64,000 bases of DNA from Fluviibacter phosphoraccumulans (GCF_016110345.1 NZ_AP019011.1:1860001-1924000), one strand, 5' to 3'. Shown: positions 16,324 to 24,477, counted from the first letter of the stretch. The notes: generated from the sequence alone by a model not told the origin. Made by a program: numbers and translations.

Positions 16324-17913
16324 ATGTTTTATCAGCCTTCGCGCGCCCACTTGCGCACGCTTGCGCATGCGCTTTGCATCGCCCCTACCGTATTTTCTGC
16401 CCCGCTTTATGCACAGGAAACGCCGGACGTACAAACCCAGATTAAGCAGATTCAGGCGAGCCTCGGGCAAATCAAGTCCGATTATGAGCAGCGGATTGCC
16501 GTTCTAGAGCAGCAAGTACAACAGTTGAAACAACAGAATCAGCAACTGGCGCAACGAACGCAGCCAAGTGTTTCAACCCTGCCCATCGCTGAAGCGAAGA
16601 CCCTGGCTGCGCCAACTAAAACACAGCAACGCTTGGCCAAAGCCGCGGCCATTGAAAACAGCATCACCGCCGTGGCCCCGCCCCCAGCAGCCGCTGCGTC
16701 GACACCCTTGCCTAATCTGGGCGGCCAGAACCGCTCCGTTGAGCTCGGGGCTGAACTTTTCATTGATGCTAAGTATTCAGCGCAAAGTCAAAACCCGCAA
16801 AACGCCTACGCCGGGGTATTACCCAATGGCGCCGAGGGCGTGCCGCGCGGCTTCTCGATTGGCGAAACCGAGCTGTCCTTAAAAGGCGCCGTGGACAATC
16901 TGTTCCGCGCCGAGGCGCGCTTTGTACTAGAACAAGAGGGCAACAGCACCGCGCTAAAAACGGAAGAGCTCTACGCTGAAACGCTCGGCCTACCTGGCGG
17001 CACGAAATTGAAAGCCGGTAAGTACTGGTCTAACGTTGGTTACCTCAACGACAAACACCCGCACGAGTGGGACTTTGTCGATCTGCCGCTGGTTTACAAA
17101 CAGGTGTTTGGCGGCCAGCTCAACGAGACAGGTGCGCAGCTAAGCTGGCTCGCGCCTACCGACAACATGCTGTTCAAACTGGGCGGTGAAATCGCTCAGG
17201 GCTCCAATGGTTACACGGGCACCTACAACAGCAATTACAACCAGAACAAGCCGCGTCTGGGCACGCTGTTTGCCAAGACTGGTGGCGATATCGGTGATGC
17301 GCACTCCTGGCAAGGCGGCGTGTCGTGGGTACGCGCCACGACTGGCAACAGCTCGGCCAACCAGGCAAGCTACGACTTAACGAATACCGCGGGTAACACG
17401 ATCAACACCCTGAATTTCAACGGCGGCAACACCACCTGGATCGCTGACTTTGTGTATCGCTGGGCGCCCTTTGGTAACCCGAAAGCACAGAACTTCAAGT
17501 TACAAGGCGAAATGTTCTGGAATAAGCAGAGCGGTAGCATGACCAGCAACTTTGATTGTGGCGATGCAGGACAGTGCGTGCAGGGGAGCAACTTCGCCCA
17601 GAATCAGCAGGGCTTCTATACGCAGGGCATCTATCAGTTCATTCCAAACTGGCGCTTCGGTTATCGTTATGACCGCGTATTCAATGGCACCAATAGTTAT
17701 GGCCTGCCAACCGCTGCACTAACTAACTCACAGATCCAAAGCGGTTGGAACCCTGTCCGTAACACGATCATGATGGACTGGGCGAACTCTGAATACTCGC
17801 TGATTCGTCTGCAACTGGCCCGCGACAACGCCTTTGGCCCTGGGGTTTATAACAACGCCCTTTATTTGCAGTACATCATGTCTCTCGGCGCTCACAGCAG
17901 CCACAAGTATTAA
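16324..17913 (+). CDS. Porin-like outer-membrane beta-barrel protein with N-terminal coiled coil
   Basis: The ATG at 16324 has AGGA nine bases upstream. A TTG nine codons earlier has no such support. The 529-residue product has a signal peptide ending near YAQE, a coiled coil with a repeated glutamine pattern (IKQIQASLGQ...QQVQQLKQQNQQL), a Pro/Ala linker and a C-terminal region of amphipathic strands rich in aromatic residues, ending in LQYIMSLGAHSSHKY. The layout resembles trimeric porins whose coiled coil crosses the peptidoglycan. It is the second gene of an operon with a metal-type ABC binding protein and permease, so it may admit metal ions or a metal complex. I cannot place it in a named family. 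Confidence 0.75.
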   Translation: MFYQPSRAHLRTLAHALCIAPTVFSAPLYAQETPDVQTQIKQIQASLGQIKSDYEQRIAVLEQQVQQLKQQNQQLAQRTQPSVSTLPIAEAKTLAAPTKTQQRLAKAAAIENSITAVAPPPAAAASTPLPNLGGQNRSVELGAELFIDAKYSAQSQNPQNAYAGVLPNGAEGVPRGFSIGETELSLKGAVDNLFRAEARFVLEQEGNSTALKTEELYAETLGLPGGTKLKAGKYWSNVGYLNDKHPHEWDFVDLPLVYKQVFGGQLNETGAQLSWLAPTDNMLFKLGGEIAQGSNGYTGTYNSNYNQNKPRLGTLFAKTGGDIGDAHSWQGGVSWVRATTGNSSANQASYDLTNTAGNTINTLNFNGGNTTWIADFVYRWAPFGNPKAQNFKLQGEMFWNKQSGSMTSNFDCGDAGQCVQGSNFAQNQQGFYTQGIYQFIPNWRFGYRYDRVFNGTNSYGLPTAALTNSQIQSGWNPVRNTIMMDWANSEYSLIRLQLARDNAFGPGVYNNALYLQYIMSLGAHSSHKY

Positions 17914-17925
17914 TAAGGTGACCCC

Positions 17926-18840
17926 ATGAACCGAATGAAAAAAATCACCCTACTGGGAGCCAGTCTGATGCTGTCTCTCGCAACGTCCATTGCTCACGCC
18001 GATCTGAAGGTGTTTGCCACCGTCCCCGAATGGGGTTCGTTAGCAGAGACGCTGGGGGGCGATAAGGTCAAAGTATTTACGGCTACGACAGGGCTGCAGG
18101 ATCCGCATCGGATTCAGGCTCGCCCATCTCTGATCGCCCGCGCCCGTTCTGCTAATCTACTGATCGCTACAGGTTCTGGCCTGGAAGACGGTTGGCTACC
18201 CGTTGTACAACGAGAAGCCAATAACCCGGACATTCTGCCAAATCGACCAGGTTATCTGGCGACGACGCAGTTCGTCCGCATGCTGGAAGTACCCGCTGTG
18301 GTCGACCGGACAATGGGTGATGTACATGCGGCCGGCAATCCACATATACAGACGGATCCGCGAAATTTGCTGCCCATTGCCAAGGCGATCAGCGCCCGCA
18401 TGCAACAACTGGACCCCGACAATACGGTTTATTACCAAAACCTGCTGGGCCAATTTGAGCAAAGCTGGCAAGCCAATCTGCAACGTTGGCAGAAGCAGGC
18501 TGCACCTTTACGGGGGGTTAAAGTCTGGTACCAGCACGATGGCTATCCGTACATGAATGCGTGGCTGGGCCTAAACCAGGTTGGCGTGCTCGAACCGCGC
18601 CCGGGGGTCGAGCCTTCCAGCCGTCAGCTGGCGGAGATTCTGCAACGTCAGCAAGCGCTGCAGGCCCGCATGGTGGTTGCATCGAGCTATATGAATGACG
18701 CGCCCTCCAAGTGGCTCAGTGAAAAGGCCGACATACCGGTGGTGGTGCTGCCCTTTACCGTCGGCGGCAATGAGCAGGTCAAGAGCCTGACGTCACTTTA
18801 CGATGACACGCTGCAACGTTTGCTCGCAGCGTTAAAGTAA
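17926..18840 (+). CDS. ZnuA/TroA-like metal ABC transporter substrate-binding protein
   Basis: The 304-residue protein has a signal peptide (MNRMKKITLLGASLML...AHA) and the cluster A-I fold landmarks: H61 in DPHRIQ, H140 in GNPHIQTDP, H204 in YQHDGYPY, and an acidic residue near the C-terminus (E283). These are the positions of the Zn/Mn-binding residues in this family. The His/Asp-rich flexible loop of E. coli ZnuA is missing, as in many TroA-type members. It lies 12 bases after the porin-like gene and 9 before the permease, in one apparent operon. The metal is not certain; Zn or Mn are both possible. Confidence 0.88.
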   Translation: MNRMKKITLLGASLMLSLATSIAHADLKVFATVPEWGSLAETLGGDKVKVFTATTGLQDPHRIQARPSLIARARSANLLIATGSGLEDGWLPVVQREANNPDILPNRPGYLATTQFVRMLEVPAVVDRTMGDVHAAGNPHIQTDPRNLLPIAKAISARMQQLDPDNTVYYQNLLGQFEQSWQANLQRWQKQAAPLRGVKVWYQHDGYPYMNAWLGLNQVGVLEPRPGVEPSSRQLAEILQRQQALQARMVVASSYMNDAPSKWLSEKADIPVVVLPFTVGGNEQVKSLTSLYDDTLQRLLAALK

Positions 18841-18849
18841 GCGCTAGCC

Positions 18850-19620
18850 ATGAACGATATGGCTGTCTTTGCCGACATTCTGCTGCAAGCTTTTGTGGCG
18901 GGCTTACTGGTCATCTGCACCCACATTCCGCTGGGCTTTAAGGTGTTGTCTCGCGGCATTATCTTCATGGATCTGGCGATTGCCCAGGTGGCTGGCCTCG
19001 GGGCGCTGTTAGTCACCGTGCTCATTGGTGAGCAGGCACCGCCCCTGTTGACGCAAACTGGCGCCACGCTCCTGGCGCTGGCCGCGGCACTGTTACTGCT
19101 GCGCTGCGAACGCCTCACACAGCGCTATCAGGAGCCGCTGATCGGCATCTTGTTCGTGCTGGCCGCAACGGCCGGCATTCTGGTGCTGGCAGGCGATCCG
19201 CACGCCGGAGAACACATGACCGAATTGCTTTCCGGCCAGATTCTCTGGGTCTCCCGCGAACAACTGATCACCAGTGGCGCCCTGACCGGCATTCTGCTCG
19301 TGGCCCTGTGGGTCACGCGGCAAAGCCATGCCATGTTCTATGCCCTATTCGCCGTAGCGATTACGCTATCCGTGCAACTGGTCGGCGTTTATCTGGTATT
19401 TGCCACGCTCATTGTTCCGGCGCTCAGCACCGTACCCATTAGCCATGAGAAACGTCGTCTGAAAGTAGCCTATGCACTCGCCATCGTTGGCTACGGCGTC
19501 GGCCTGAGCGCATCGGCCTTATTAGATTTGCCGACCGGTCCGTTGATTGTTTGGACACTGGCCATTTGTGGGGCAATCACCGCAAGCGTGGCCAAAACGC
19601 AACACAAATATTCTGTGTGA
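18850..19620 (+). CDS. ZnuB-like metal ABC transporter permease
   Basis: The 256-residue protein is strongly hydrophobic throughout with about seven to eight membrane segments. It has family stretches such as CTHIPLGFKVLSRGIIFMD (N-terminal), LIGILFVLAATAGILVLA, GQILWVSREQL and VYLVFATLIVPAL, as expected for the ABC-3 family of Zn/Mn/Fe permeases. It follows the binding protein by 9 bases. Unlike normal znu or mnt operons, no ATP-binding subunit gene is found before or after the pair (a copper chaperone follows at 19712), so it must borrow an ATPase from elsewhere or work differently. Confidence 0.88.
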   Translation: MNDMAVFADILLQAFVAGLLVICTHIPLGFKVLSRGIIFMDLAIAQVAGLGALLVTVLIGEQAPPLLTQTGATLLALAAALLLLRCERLTQRYQEPLIGILFVLAATAGILVLAGDPHAGEHMTELLSGQILWVSREQLITSGALTGILLVALWVTRQSHAMFYALFAVAITLSVQLVGVYLVFATLIVPALSTVPISHEKRRLKVAYALAIVGYGVGLSASALLDLPTGPLIVWTLAICGAITASVAKTQHKYSV

Positions 19621-19656
19621 ATATAGAACCAGTCTGAGCGCTGCTTTGTGATGAAG

Positions 19657-19685
19657 TTGCTCACCGATGCACTTAAAATTAATAC
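19657..19685 (+). promoter_or_regulatory. Possible promoter of the copper chaperone gene
   Basis: TTGCTC (19657-19662) and TAATAC (19680-19685) are separated by 17 bases and lie 26 bases before the ATG of the PCu(A)C gene. The hexamers match consensus only moderately, so this is a tentative call. The 91-base gap after the permease gene suggests a separate transcription unit. Confidence 0.35.
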
Positions 19686-19711
19686 GTCACTTTTACTGAG
19701 GAGTCATCCCG

Positions 19712-20161
19712 ATGCGCCGTTTTACACTTGCCACTGCCGCTTTCTTTGTTGCTGCGGCGGTTTATGCCGCCGACGCTAAAATTGGTAATCTGAGCATTGA
19801 TGATGTGTGGGCCAAATCGGGCCAGGTTGGTCCGGTGCCTTCGGCCGCTTTTATGGAAATTAAAAACAAGGGCACGGCAGATAAATTAATAAGCGCTCAT
19901 TGCGACTGTGCCAAGTCGACCGAACTACACAACGTAAAAATGATCGATGGCGCCATGAAGATGTACAAAGTGGATGCGATGGACATCCCTGCCGACGGTG
20001 AACTCAAGCTGAAATCGGGCAGCTATCACATCATGCTGATCGGTCTGACACGTCCACTCGTTTCGGGTGAAACGGTTCCGCTCAAATTGAAATTTGAAAA
20101 AGCGGGTGAAGTCACCGTAGATGCCAAGATCAAAGATAAAGCGGCCTACATGGGGCACTGA
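19712..20161 (+). CDS. PCu(A)C-family periplasmic copper chaperone
   Basis: The 149-residue product starts with a signal peptide (MRRFTLATAAFFVAAAVYA) and has the PCu(A)C cupredoxin-like domain. The copper(I) site H-M-x10-M-x21-H-x-M is nearly complete: H73 in ELHNVKM, methionines at 77, 82 and 84, then H106 and M108 in SYHIML. The residue after H73 is Asn rather than Met, so one usual ligand is displaced. Such proteins deliver copper to the CuA or CuB centres of cytochrome oxidases or to copper resistance systems. It ends just before a strong terminator. Confidence 0.88.
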   Translation: MRRFTLATAAFFVAAAVYAADAKIGNLSIDDVWAKSGQVGPVPSAAFMEIKNKGTADKLISAHCDCAKSTELHNVKMIDGAMKMYKVDAMDIPADGELKLKSGSYHIMLIGLTRPLVSGETVPLKLKFEKAGEVTVDAKIKDKAAYMGH

Positions 20162-20180
20162 GCCTGACACATTGCACCCT

Positions 20181-20206
20181 AACCCCACCGAGTAATCGGT
20201 GGGGTT
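20181..20206. terminator. Bidirectional terminator hairpin
   Basis: A perfect 10-bp stem AACCCCACCG / CGGTGGGGTT with loop AGTAAT lies between the convergent copper chaperone gene and the HTH gene ending at 20228. Its symmetry means it can act in both directions, although the following T-run is short. Confidence 0.75.
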
Positions 20207-20227
20207 GTTGAAGCAGGTTAAGCCGAA

Positions 20228-20503
20228 TTATGCGGCTAACCGATCGGCATTAACCGCAGATGGGTGTATACCCAGCGCCTCCAGTGCATCGGCCAGATCG
20301 TGATCCGACAGTTTATGGTGCGTTCGTAGCCAGACCAGCATCGCCACCGGAACAGATGGCGTGATGTCTTTCTCGAAGCGAGATCCTAAAGGCTGCGAAA
20401 CACCAAACATAGACCAGAAATCCCGCTGATTGCGGCCGAGTTGCTGACGCATGGCTTTGAGCCCTGCCGGGCTCAAATGCGACTGACGACTGGTACGTGC
20501 CAT
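20228..20503 (-). CDS. Small XRE-like helix-turn-helix protein
   Basis: The 91-residue protein contains an HTH pattern (LKAMRQQLGRNQRDFWSMFG, then VSQPLGSRFEKD) related to small Cro/C1-type proteins with the FGVxQxxGSRxE signature. Its C-terminal half has further helices. GGAG lies 7 bases before the ATG at 20503. It is 11 bases downstream of the TonB copper receptor gene, so it is the last gene of the DUF2946-receptor-HTH operon and might regulate it. The regulatory target is inference; the sequence shows only the fold. Confidence 0.7.
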   Translation of the reverse strand: MARTSRQSHLSPAGLKAMRQQLGRNQRDFWSMFGVSQPLGSRFEKDITPSVPVAMLVWLRTHHKLSDHDLADALEALGIHPSAVNADRLAA

Positions 20504-20514
20504 GATCAGTCTCC

Positions 20515-22800
20515 TTAGAACTTAACGTTAAGTGCGGTGTAGTACGAAATCCCCATGCCCGGCACGGCTGTGCCCCAAACCGGCGCATTGTTGCTGCTTG
20601 TCTTATTTAAAGCCATGGTTTGGCCCTGACCTACGTATGCCCCACCCAAAGGTTGGTAATACAAAGTGTTAAATACATTATTGATGCCGGCATCAATGCG
20701 TACGTTGGCCCAGGAATAACTTCCCTTCAGGTTGGTCAGGAAATAACCCGGCGTCGGAATCTCGTTCCGCTCTACCGAAAGAAAATTGTTCTTATTAGCG
20801 ACTGCAACGAACTGTAGCTGGTTGTCCCAAGCCCCATAGCGATGCGTGAAGTTGACTTTTCCGTTCACTGGCATCACGTTGTACAAACCATAACCAGTCA
20901 CAAGGTTTTTGCCATAGGTCCAACTGAACAGGCCTTGGGCAGTAAAACGTCCGAAATCAGTTTTAGCAATGGGCATCTGTCCATCCAGATCAATACCCGC
21001 CAAATTGGCATTCTGATTGACATAGCGCAACACATTAAATTGATTCGCAACTAAAGACGACTGTGGCGAATTCGTGGTGCTGTTCCACTGAACTGCGTCG
21101 ATGTAGTTCTCAACGTATGAATAAAACGGCTCTGCTTTGGCTTGCCATTCACGATCTTCCGTATGGAGGTCATATTTGACGGATGCCGTGTAGGCCGTCT
21201 CGGGCTTTAAGTCAGGGTTTCCAAAATAGCCGTTGCCATCACCCACGTAGTTATTCATGCTCGCGGCCATTGACCAGCTTGACCAAGAATACAGTTCGTA
21301 AAGATTGGGCGCGCGCACCTGTCTTGACACACCCAGCTCAACGTCCTGATGTTGGCTTGCTTTATAGCTGGCCGTTGCCACGACATCCACATCGTTGAAA
21401 TTATTATTGCGGTTTGCGGTATTCAATATCCCGGCATCTCTTGCCTGATTGCCTGTATCAGGCGACACCCCGGGCGGGGGGGCATACGCTGTGTTGTAGC
21501 CATGCACATTACCCGTTGACGAATTAACCAACGAATACCGAATACCCAGCAACGCTTTGAACTGGGGATCAAACTGCTTTTCCCACTCTGTAAATACGGA
21601 TGAAATCTGTTGCAACCCACCGTTGATGTTCTGGAATGTATACGGCGCCATGTTCGAGACAGGACGGGTTCCAGAGGCTGGCCAGTAATCATTCAAATAA
21701 TAATGCTGGTATTCGGCACCCGTGCGTAGCAGTGACGTATCACTCAGCTGAATATCACCCTTAACCTTAACGCCATCTGTGTTGCTATTCGTATACATGG
21801 GCATGCCGGGTATCGAGTTGTTACTGCCATACCAATACTGTTTATCCGGACCAAAATCCATCTGATGATTCAGATTCTCGTGGTAATACTGAGCCTCCAG
21901 GTTCCCCCAGTCAAAACCTCCCCAATACCGTAGGTTGTAACGCTCTTGGGTGTTCCCTGTCATGTCCATCCTCTGGTTAGGATAAAGCTCGTAAGGAATA
22001 TCCTGCCAGCTGTATTGAAGCTGCACGGTGTGTTTATCATGCTTCAATGCAAGTGCGACGGACTGATTCGTCGATTCGTACGCTGTTGAGGCGACTTCGT
22101 TTTGCGCGATAGAAATCGTACCGCTGGTGGTGTACGGATTACTTACAGAAGACTGGGGTTTAAAGTTACCCCCAGCCTTATAGTTATTCTGTTGTGACGT
22201 TGAACCCTTATAGGTGACGCTCAGCCAATCCGTGGCTGCCGTAACACTGAGGTTAGCGCCACGACCATCTCCATTGCTGCTGTAAAAGCCGCCCACATTA
22301 CCGGTAACAATTTTCTTACCCGCATCGGCAAACTGCGGCTGACCGGTGCTCACCACAACGGCACCACCAATACTGTTGCCAGCGATGCTGACCGGGGTGA
22401 TGCTTTTAAAAACCCGCAGGCTCTTGACGCTCGATGGATCAATGTAGGATAGCGGCGTGTTCATGTGATTCGGACATGCGGCAATCGCATCAACCCCATC
22501 GACCAGCACACTGATGCGGTCATCGGCCAGACCGCGAATAACCGGAATGCTGGAGACAGCACCACCGACCTGGAACGCAACCCCCGATACATTGGTCATC
22601 AGGGTCGCGGTATCTACATTGGCCGCACGCTGCATATTAAGCTCTTTACCAGCCACAACCGCATCTGCATCATAGCGGGTGGCCGTTACATCAACGGTGA
22701 CTGGTTCGGCGGTGGATTCCTGAGCCCAGACGGGCCCTGCGGCAAAAGCAAAACTCATCGCAAGCACTAAAGGCTTGCGGGAAAAAATACGGGACGTCAT
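20515..22800 (-). CDS. TonB-dependent copper receptor (OprC/NosA-like)
   Basis: The ATG encoding MTSRIFSRK is chosen because GGAG lies six bases upstream; the in-frame TTG four codons earlier has no SD. The 761-residue protein has a signal peptide ending in VWAQ, a plug domain (VSSIPVIRGLADDRISVLVDG) and a 22-strand type barrel ending in aromatic ALNVKF. The plug contains CPNHM (C109 to M113), a CxxxM motif matching the copper-binding motif described for Pseudomonas OprC, which is the basis of the copper call. It sits between a DUF2946 gene and an HTH gene in one operon, divergent from the bacterioferritin genes. Confidence 0.82.
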   Translation of the reverse strand: MTSRIFSRKPLVLAMSFAFAAGPVWAQESTAEPVTVDVTATRYDADAVVAGKELNMQRAANVDTATLMTNVSGVAFQVGGAVSSIPVIRGLADDRISVLVDGVDAIAACPNHMNTPLSYIDPSSVKSLRVFKSITPVSIAGNSIGGAVVVSTGQPQFADAGKKIVTGNVGGFYSSNGDGRGANLSVTAATDWLSVTYKGSTSQQNNYKAGGNFKPQSSVSNPYTTSGTISIAQNEVASTAYESTNQSVALALKHDKHTVQLQYSWQDIPYELYPNQRMDMTGNTQERYNLRYWGGFDWGNLEAQYYHENLNHQMDFGPDKQYWYGSNNSIPGMPMYTNSNTDGVKVKGDIQLSDTSLLRTGAEYQHYYLNDYWPASGTRPVSNMAPYTFQNINGGLQQISSVFTEWEKQFDPQFKALLGIRYSLVNSSTGNVHGYNTAYAPPPGVSPDTGNQARDAGILNTANRNNNFNDVDVVATASYKASQHQDVELGVSRQVRAPNLYELYSWSSWSMAASMNNYVGDGNGYFGNPDLKPETAYTASVKYDLHTEDREWQAKAEPFYSYVENYIDAVQWNSTTNSPQSSLVANQFNVLRYVNQNANLAGIDLDGQMPIAKTDFGRFTAQGLFSWTYGKNLVTGYGLYNVMPVNGKVNFTHRYGAWDNQLQFVAVANKNNFLSVERNEIPTPGYFLTNLKGSYSWANVRIDAGINNVFNTLYYQPLGGAYVGQGQTMALNKTSSNNAPVWGTAVPGMGISYYTALNVKF

Positions 22801-22893
22801 TGCAAACTCCAATCAGATCCGCGCTGTGCCCTACGGTGATCAACCGCGCACAGCAACGCTTACCGGCTGCATTAGCCAGCGCTTCAAGTCAGA

Positions 22894-23292
22894 TCAGCGG
22901 TGTGCAGGTGGCCCGGTGGCTGGCTCAGACCAGGCCCGGGTGAGATAGACGGCCGTAAAGGCCAGTTGACCAACTTCAGCACCCGCGTTCTGGTGCACTT
23001 TGAAGTCGAAAACTGAAGGCGGGGCAATACCCATATGACTCATGAGGCACAGTGGACAATGTCCATTGGGTTTGGCTTGCGTGTCTGAGTCAGTCTCAAT
23101 GTCGGCGGCAACCCAGACCTGGTTGCTGCCTTGCATCGTACAAACGCTCTCCCAACGCCCATCGCCTGCGGCAGCTTTAGCCTGCGCAACGGGCATAAAA
23201 CCTATAAGCGCTTGCCAACAAATCACCAACGCCAGCAGCCAGCGACTACAGCGCTGGCGCAACGGCTTTGTGGGATGAAATAAAACAGTCAT
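22894..23292 (-). CDS. DUF2946-family protein
   Basis: The 132-residue product has a hydrophobic signal-like segment (LLALVICWQALIGFMPVAQA) and a later HCPLCLMSH motif (H78, C79, C82, H86), then a proline-rich C-terminal tail ending WSEPATGPPAHR. These are the features of DUF2946, commonly found beside TonB-dependent copper receptors; its role is not known, although metal binding at the CxxC/His site is likely. The gene heads the operon that continues with the copper receptor after 93 bases. A predicted promoter lies at 23318-23346. Confidence 0.75.
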   Translation of the reverse strand: MTVLFHPTKPLRQRCSRWLLALVICWQALIGFMPVAQAKAAAGDGRWESVCTMQGSNQVWVAADIETDSDTQAKPNGHCPLCLMSHMGIAPPSVFDFKVHQNAGAEVGQLAFTAVYLTRAWSEPATGPPAHR

Positions 23293-23317
23293 TGAGCGGA
23301 GAGGTTTTGATTCCAGA

Positions 23318-23346
23318 ATTATCGCCGATCAAGACGCTATTACCAA
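23318..23346 (-). promoter_or_regulatory. Predicted promoter of the DUF2946-copper receptor operon
   Basis: On the minus strand a -35 TTGGTA (23341-23346) and a -10 GATAAT (23318-23323) are 17 bases apart, with an expected start near 23311, about 19 bases before the ATG. The FNR-like box at 23378-23391 is centred about 73 bases upstream of that start, close to but not exactly at the class I position of -71.5. Confidence 0.5.
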
Positions 23347-23377
23347 TAATATCTATCGGCATAAGCCACCCCACTAT

Positions 23378-23391
23378 TTGATCAACATCAA
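23378..23391. promoter_or_regulatory. FNR/Anr-type binding site in the bfr/copper receptor intergenic region
   Basis: TTGATCAACATCAA is a perfect TTGAT-N4-ATCAA FNR box. It lies between the divergent DUF2946-receptor operon and the bacterioferritin pair. For the predicted bfr promoter below it is centred near -55.5, and for the DUF2946 promoter near -73.5, so its target is undecided. Confidence 0.65.
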
Positions 23392-23405
23392 ACACTGGTC
23401 AACTA

Positions 23406-23433
23406 GTGACCGCCTACCAATTCGGTCTATACT
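23406..23433 (+). promoter_or_regulatory. Predicted promoter of the bacterioferritin genes
   Basis: A good -10 TATACT lies at 23428-23433, with a poor -35 (GTGACC, 23406-23411) 16 bases upstream. A weak -35 together with a nearby FNR box suggests dependence on an activator. The expected start is about 29 bases before the first bfr ATG. Confidence 0.4.
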
Positions 23434-23468
23434 TGATTCAAAATGAGTGCTGACAAAAAGGAACGATC

Positions 23469-23963
23469 ATGCAAGGCAACCCCAAGATTATCGAGACGCT
23501 GAACGACTTGCTGGCGGGAGAGCTGACGGCCGTTGACCAATACCTGATTCATGGCGAGATGTACGCGGACATGGGTCTGAATCGACTGGCCGAGAAATCG
23601 TTGCACGAGTCTGAGCACGAACGCCAGCATGCGCGCGCGTTGATCCAACGCATTTTGTTTCTGGAAGGCAAACCGGATCTGAGCAAACGCGAAGGCCTCA
23701 ATGTCGGTCATACCGTCCCTGATATGCTGGCCTCTGATCTGGCGGTGGAGTACAAGGTCGTTAAAACGTTGACCGCCGCCATTGCGCTGAGCGAAGCCGA
23801 GCAGGACTATGTAACGCGCGACATGCTGAAGATTCAACTGGATGATACCGAGATGGATCATGCGTACTTCCTTGAGAAGCAATTGCGCCTGATCAAATTA
23901 ACGGGCCTGGAAAACTACCTACAAAGCCAGATGAATGGCGATGCCAGCGCCGGCAACGCTTAA
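23469..23963 (+). CDS. bfr: Bacterioferritin, ferroxidase-competent subunit
   Basis: The 164-residue protein starts MQGNPKIIETLN and has the full di-iron ferroxidase set: E18, E51, H54, E94, and E128/H131 (one residue later than the usual E127/H130). Position 52, normally the methionine that ligates the inter-subunit heme, is Arg here. The subunit should oxidise Fe(II) but not bind heme in a homodimer. AAGGA lies six bases before the ATG. The second bfr follows after 12 bases, and the two subunits are probably co-assembled into a 24-mer that stores iron in the cytosol. Confidence 0.93.
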   Translation: MQGNPKIIETLNDLLAGELTAVDQYLIHGEMYADMGLNRLAEKSLHESEHERQHARALIQRILFLEGKPDLSKREGLNVGHTVPDMLASDLAVEYKVVKTLTAAIALSEAEQDYVTRDMLKIQLDDTEMDHAYFLEKQLRLIKLTGLENYLQSQMNGDASAGNA

Positions 23964-23975
23964 GGGGATAGAACC

Positions 23976-24458
23976 ATGCAAGGTAATCCGCAAATTATTC
24001 AAACACTGAACAAGGTGCTCACGAGTGAACTGACCGCCATTAACCAGTATTTTCTGCATGCTCGCATGTTTGGTCACTGGGGCCTGGCGCAGTTAAACGA
24101 ATACCGCTACAAGCAGTCGATTCGCGTCATGAAAGAAGCCGACGAACTGATTGAGCGGATTCTATTTCTGGAAGGCTTGCCCAACCTACAGCACTTAGGC
24201 AAATTGCTGATCGGTGAAAACCCCCAGGAATGTCTGGCGTGTGACCTGACCTATGAGCGAGATATACAGCGCCCGCTGCTCGTAGAGGCAATTACCCAAT
24301 GCGAAGCGGCGCAAGACTATGTGAGCCGCGACCTTCTGGAAGACTTGCTGGAAGCCAGTGAAGCGGCCATTGATTGGCTGGAAACCCAGCACGCGCTGAT
24401 TGAGGCTGTGTCGCTGCCCAATTATCTGCAACAACACATCGGCGAGAGCGACGCGTAA
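23976..24458 (+). CDS. bfr: Bacterioferritin, heme-binding subunit lacking the ferroxidase site
   Basis: The 160-residue paralogue keeps the heme ligand M52 and E18 and E94, but has Val at 51, Glu at 54 and Ile at the position of H130, so the di-iron centre cannot form normally. This is the mirror image of the upstream gene, which has the ferroxidase residues but not M52. Subunit pairs of this type are known from Neisseria and Magnetospirillum. The gene begins 12 bases after the first bfr with GGGATAGAACC before the ATG and is certainly cotranscribed. Confidence 0.93.
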   Translation: MQGNPQIIQTLNKVLTSELTAINQYFLHARMFGHWGLAQLNEYRYKQSIRVMKEADELIERILFLEGLPNLQHLGKLLIGENPQECLACDLTYERDIQRPLLVEAITQCEAAQDYVSRDLLEDLLEASEAAIDWLETQHALIEAVSLPNYLQQHIGESDA

Positions 24459-24477
24459 GCGCCGCGCCTGCCTGCCC

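Noticed and set aside
22801..22893. Possible riboswitch in the copper receptor leader (GCTGTGC/GCACAGC inverted repeat)
   Set aside because: Only a 7-bp repeat with an 18-base loop; no cobalamin or other known riboswitch core was seen.
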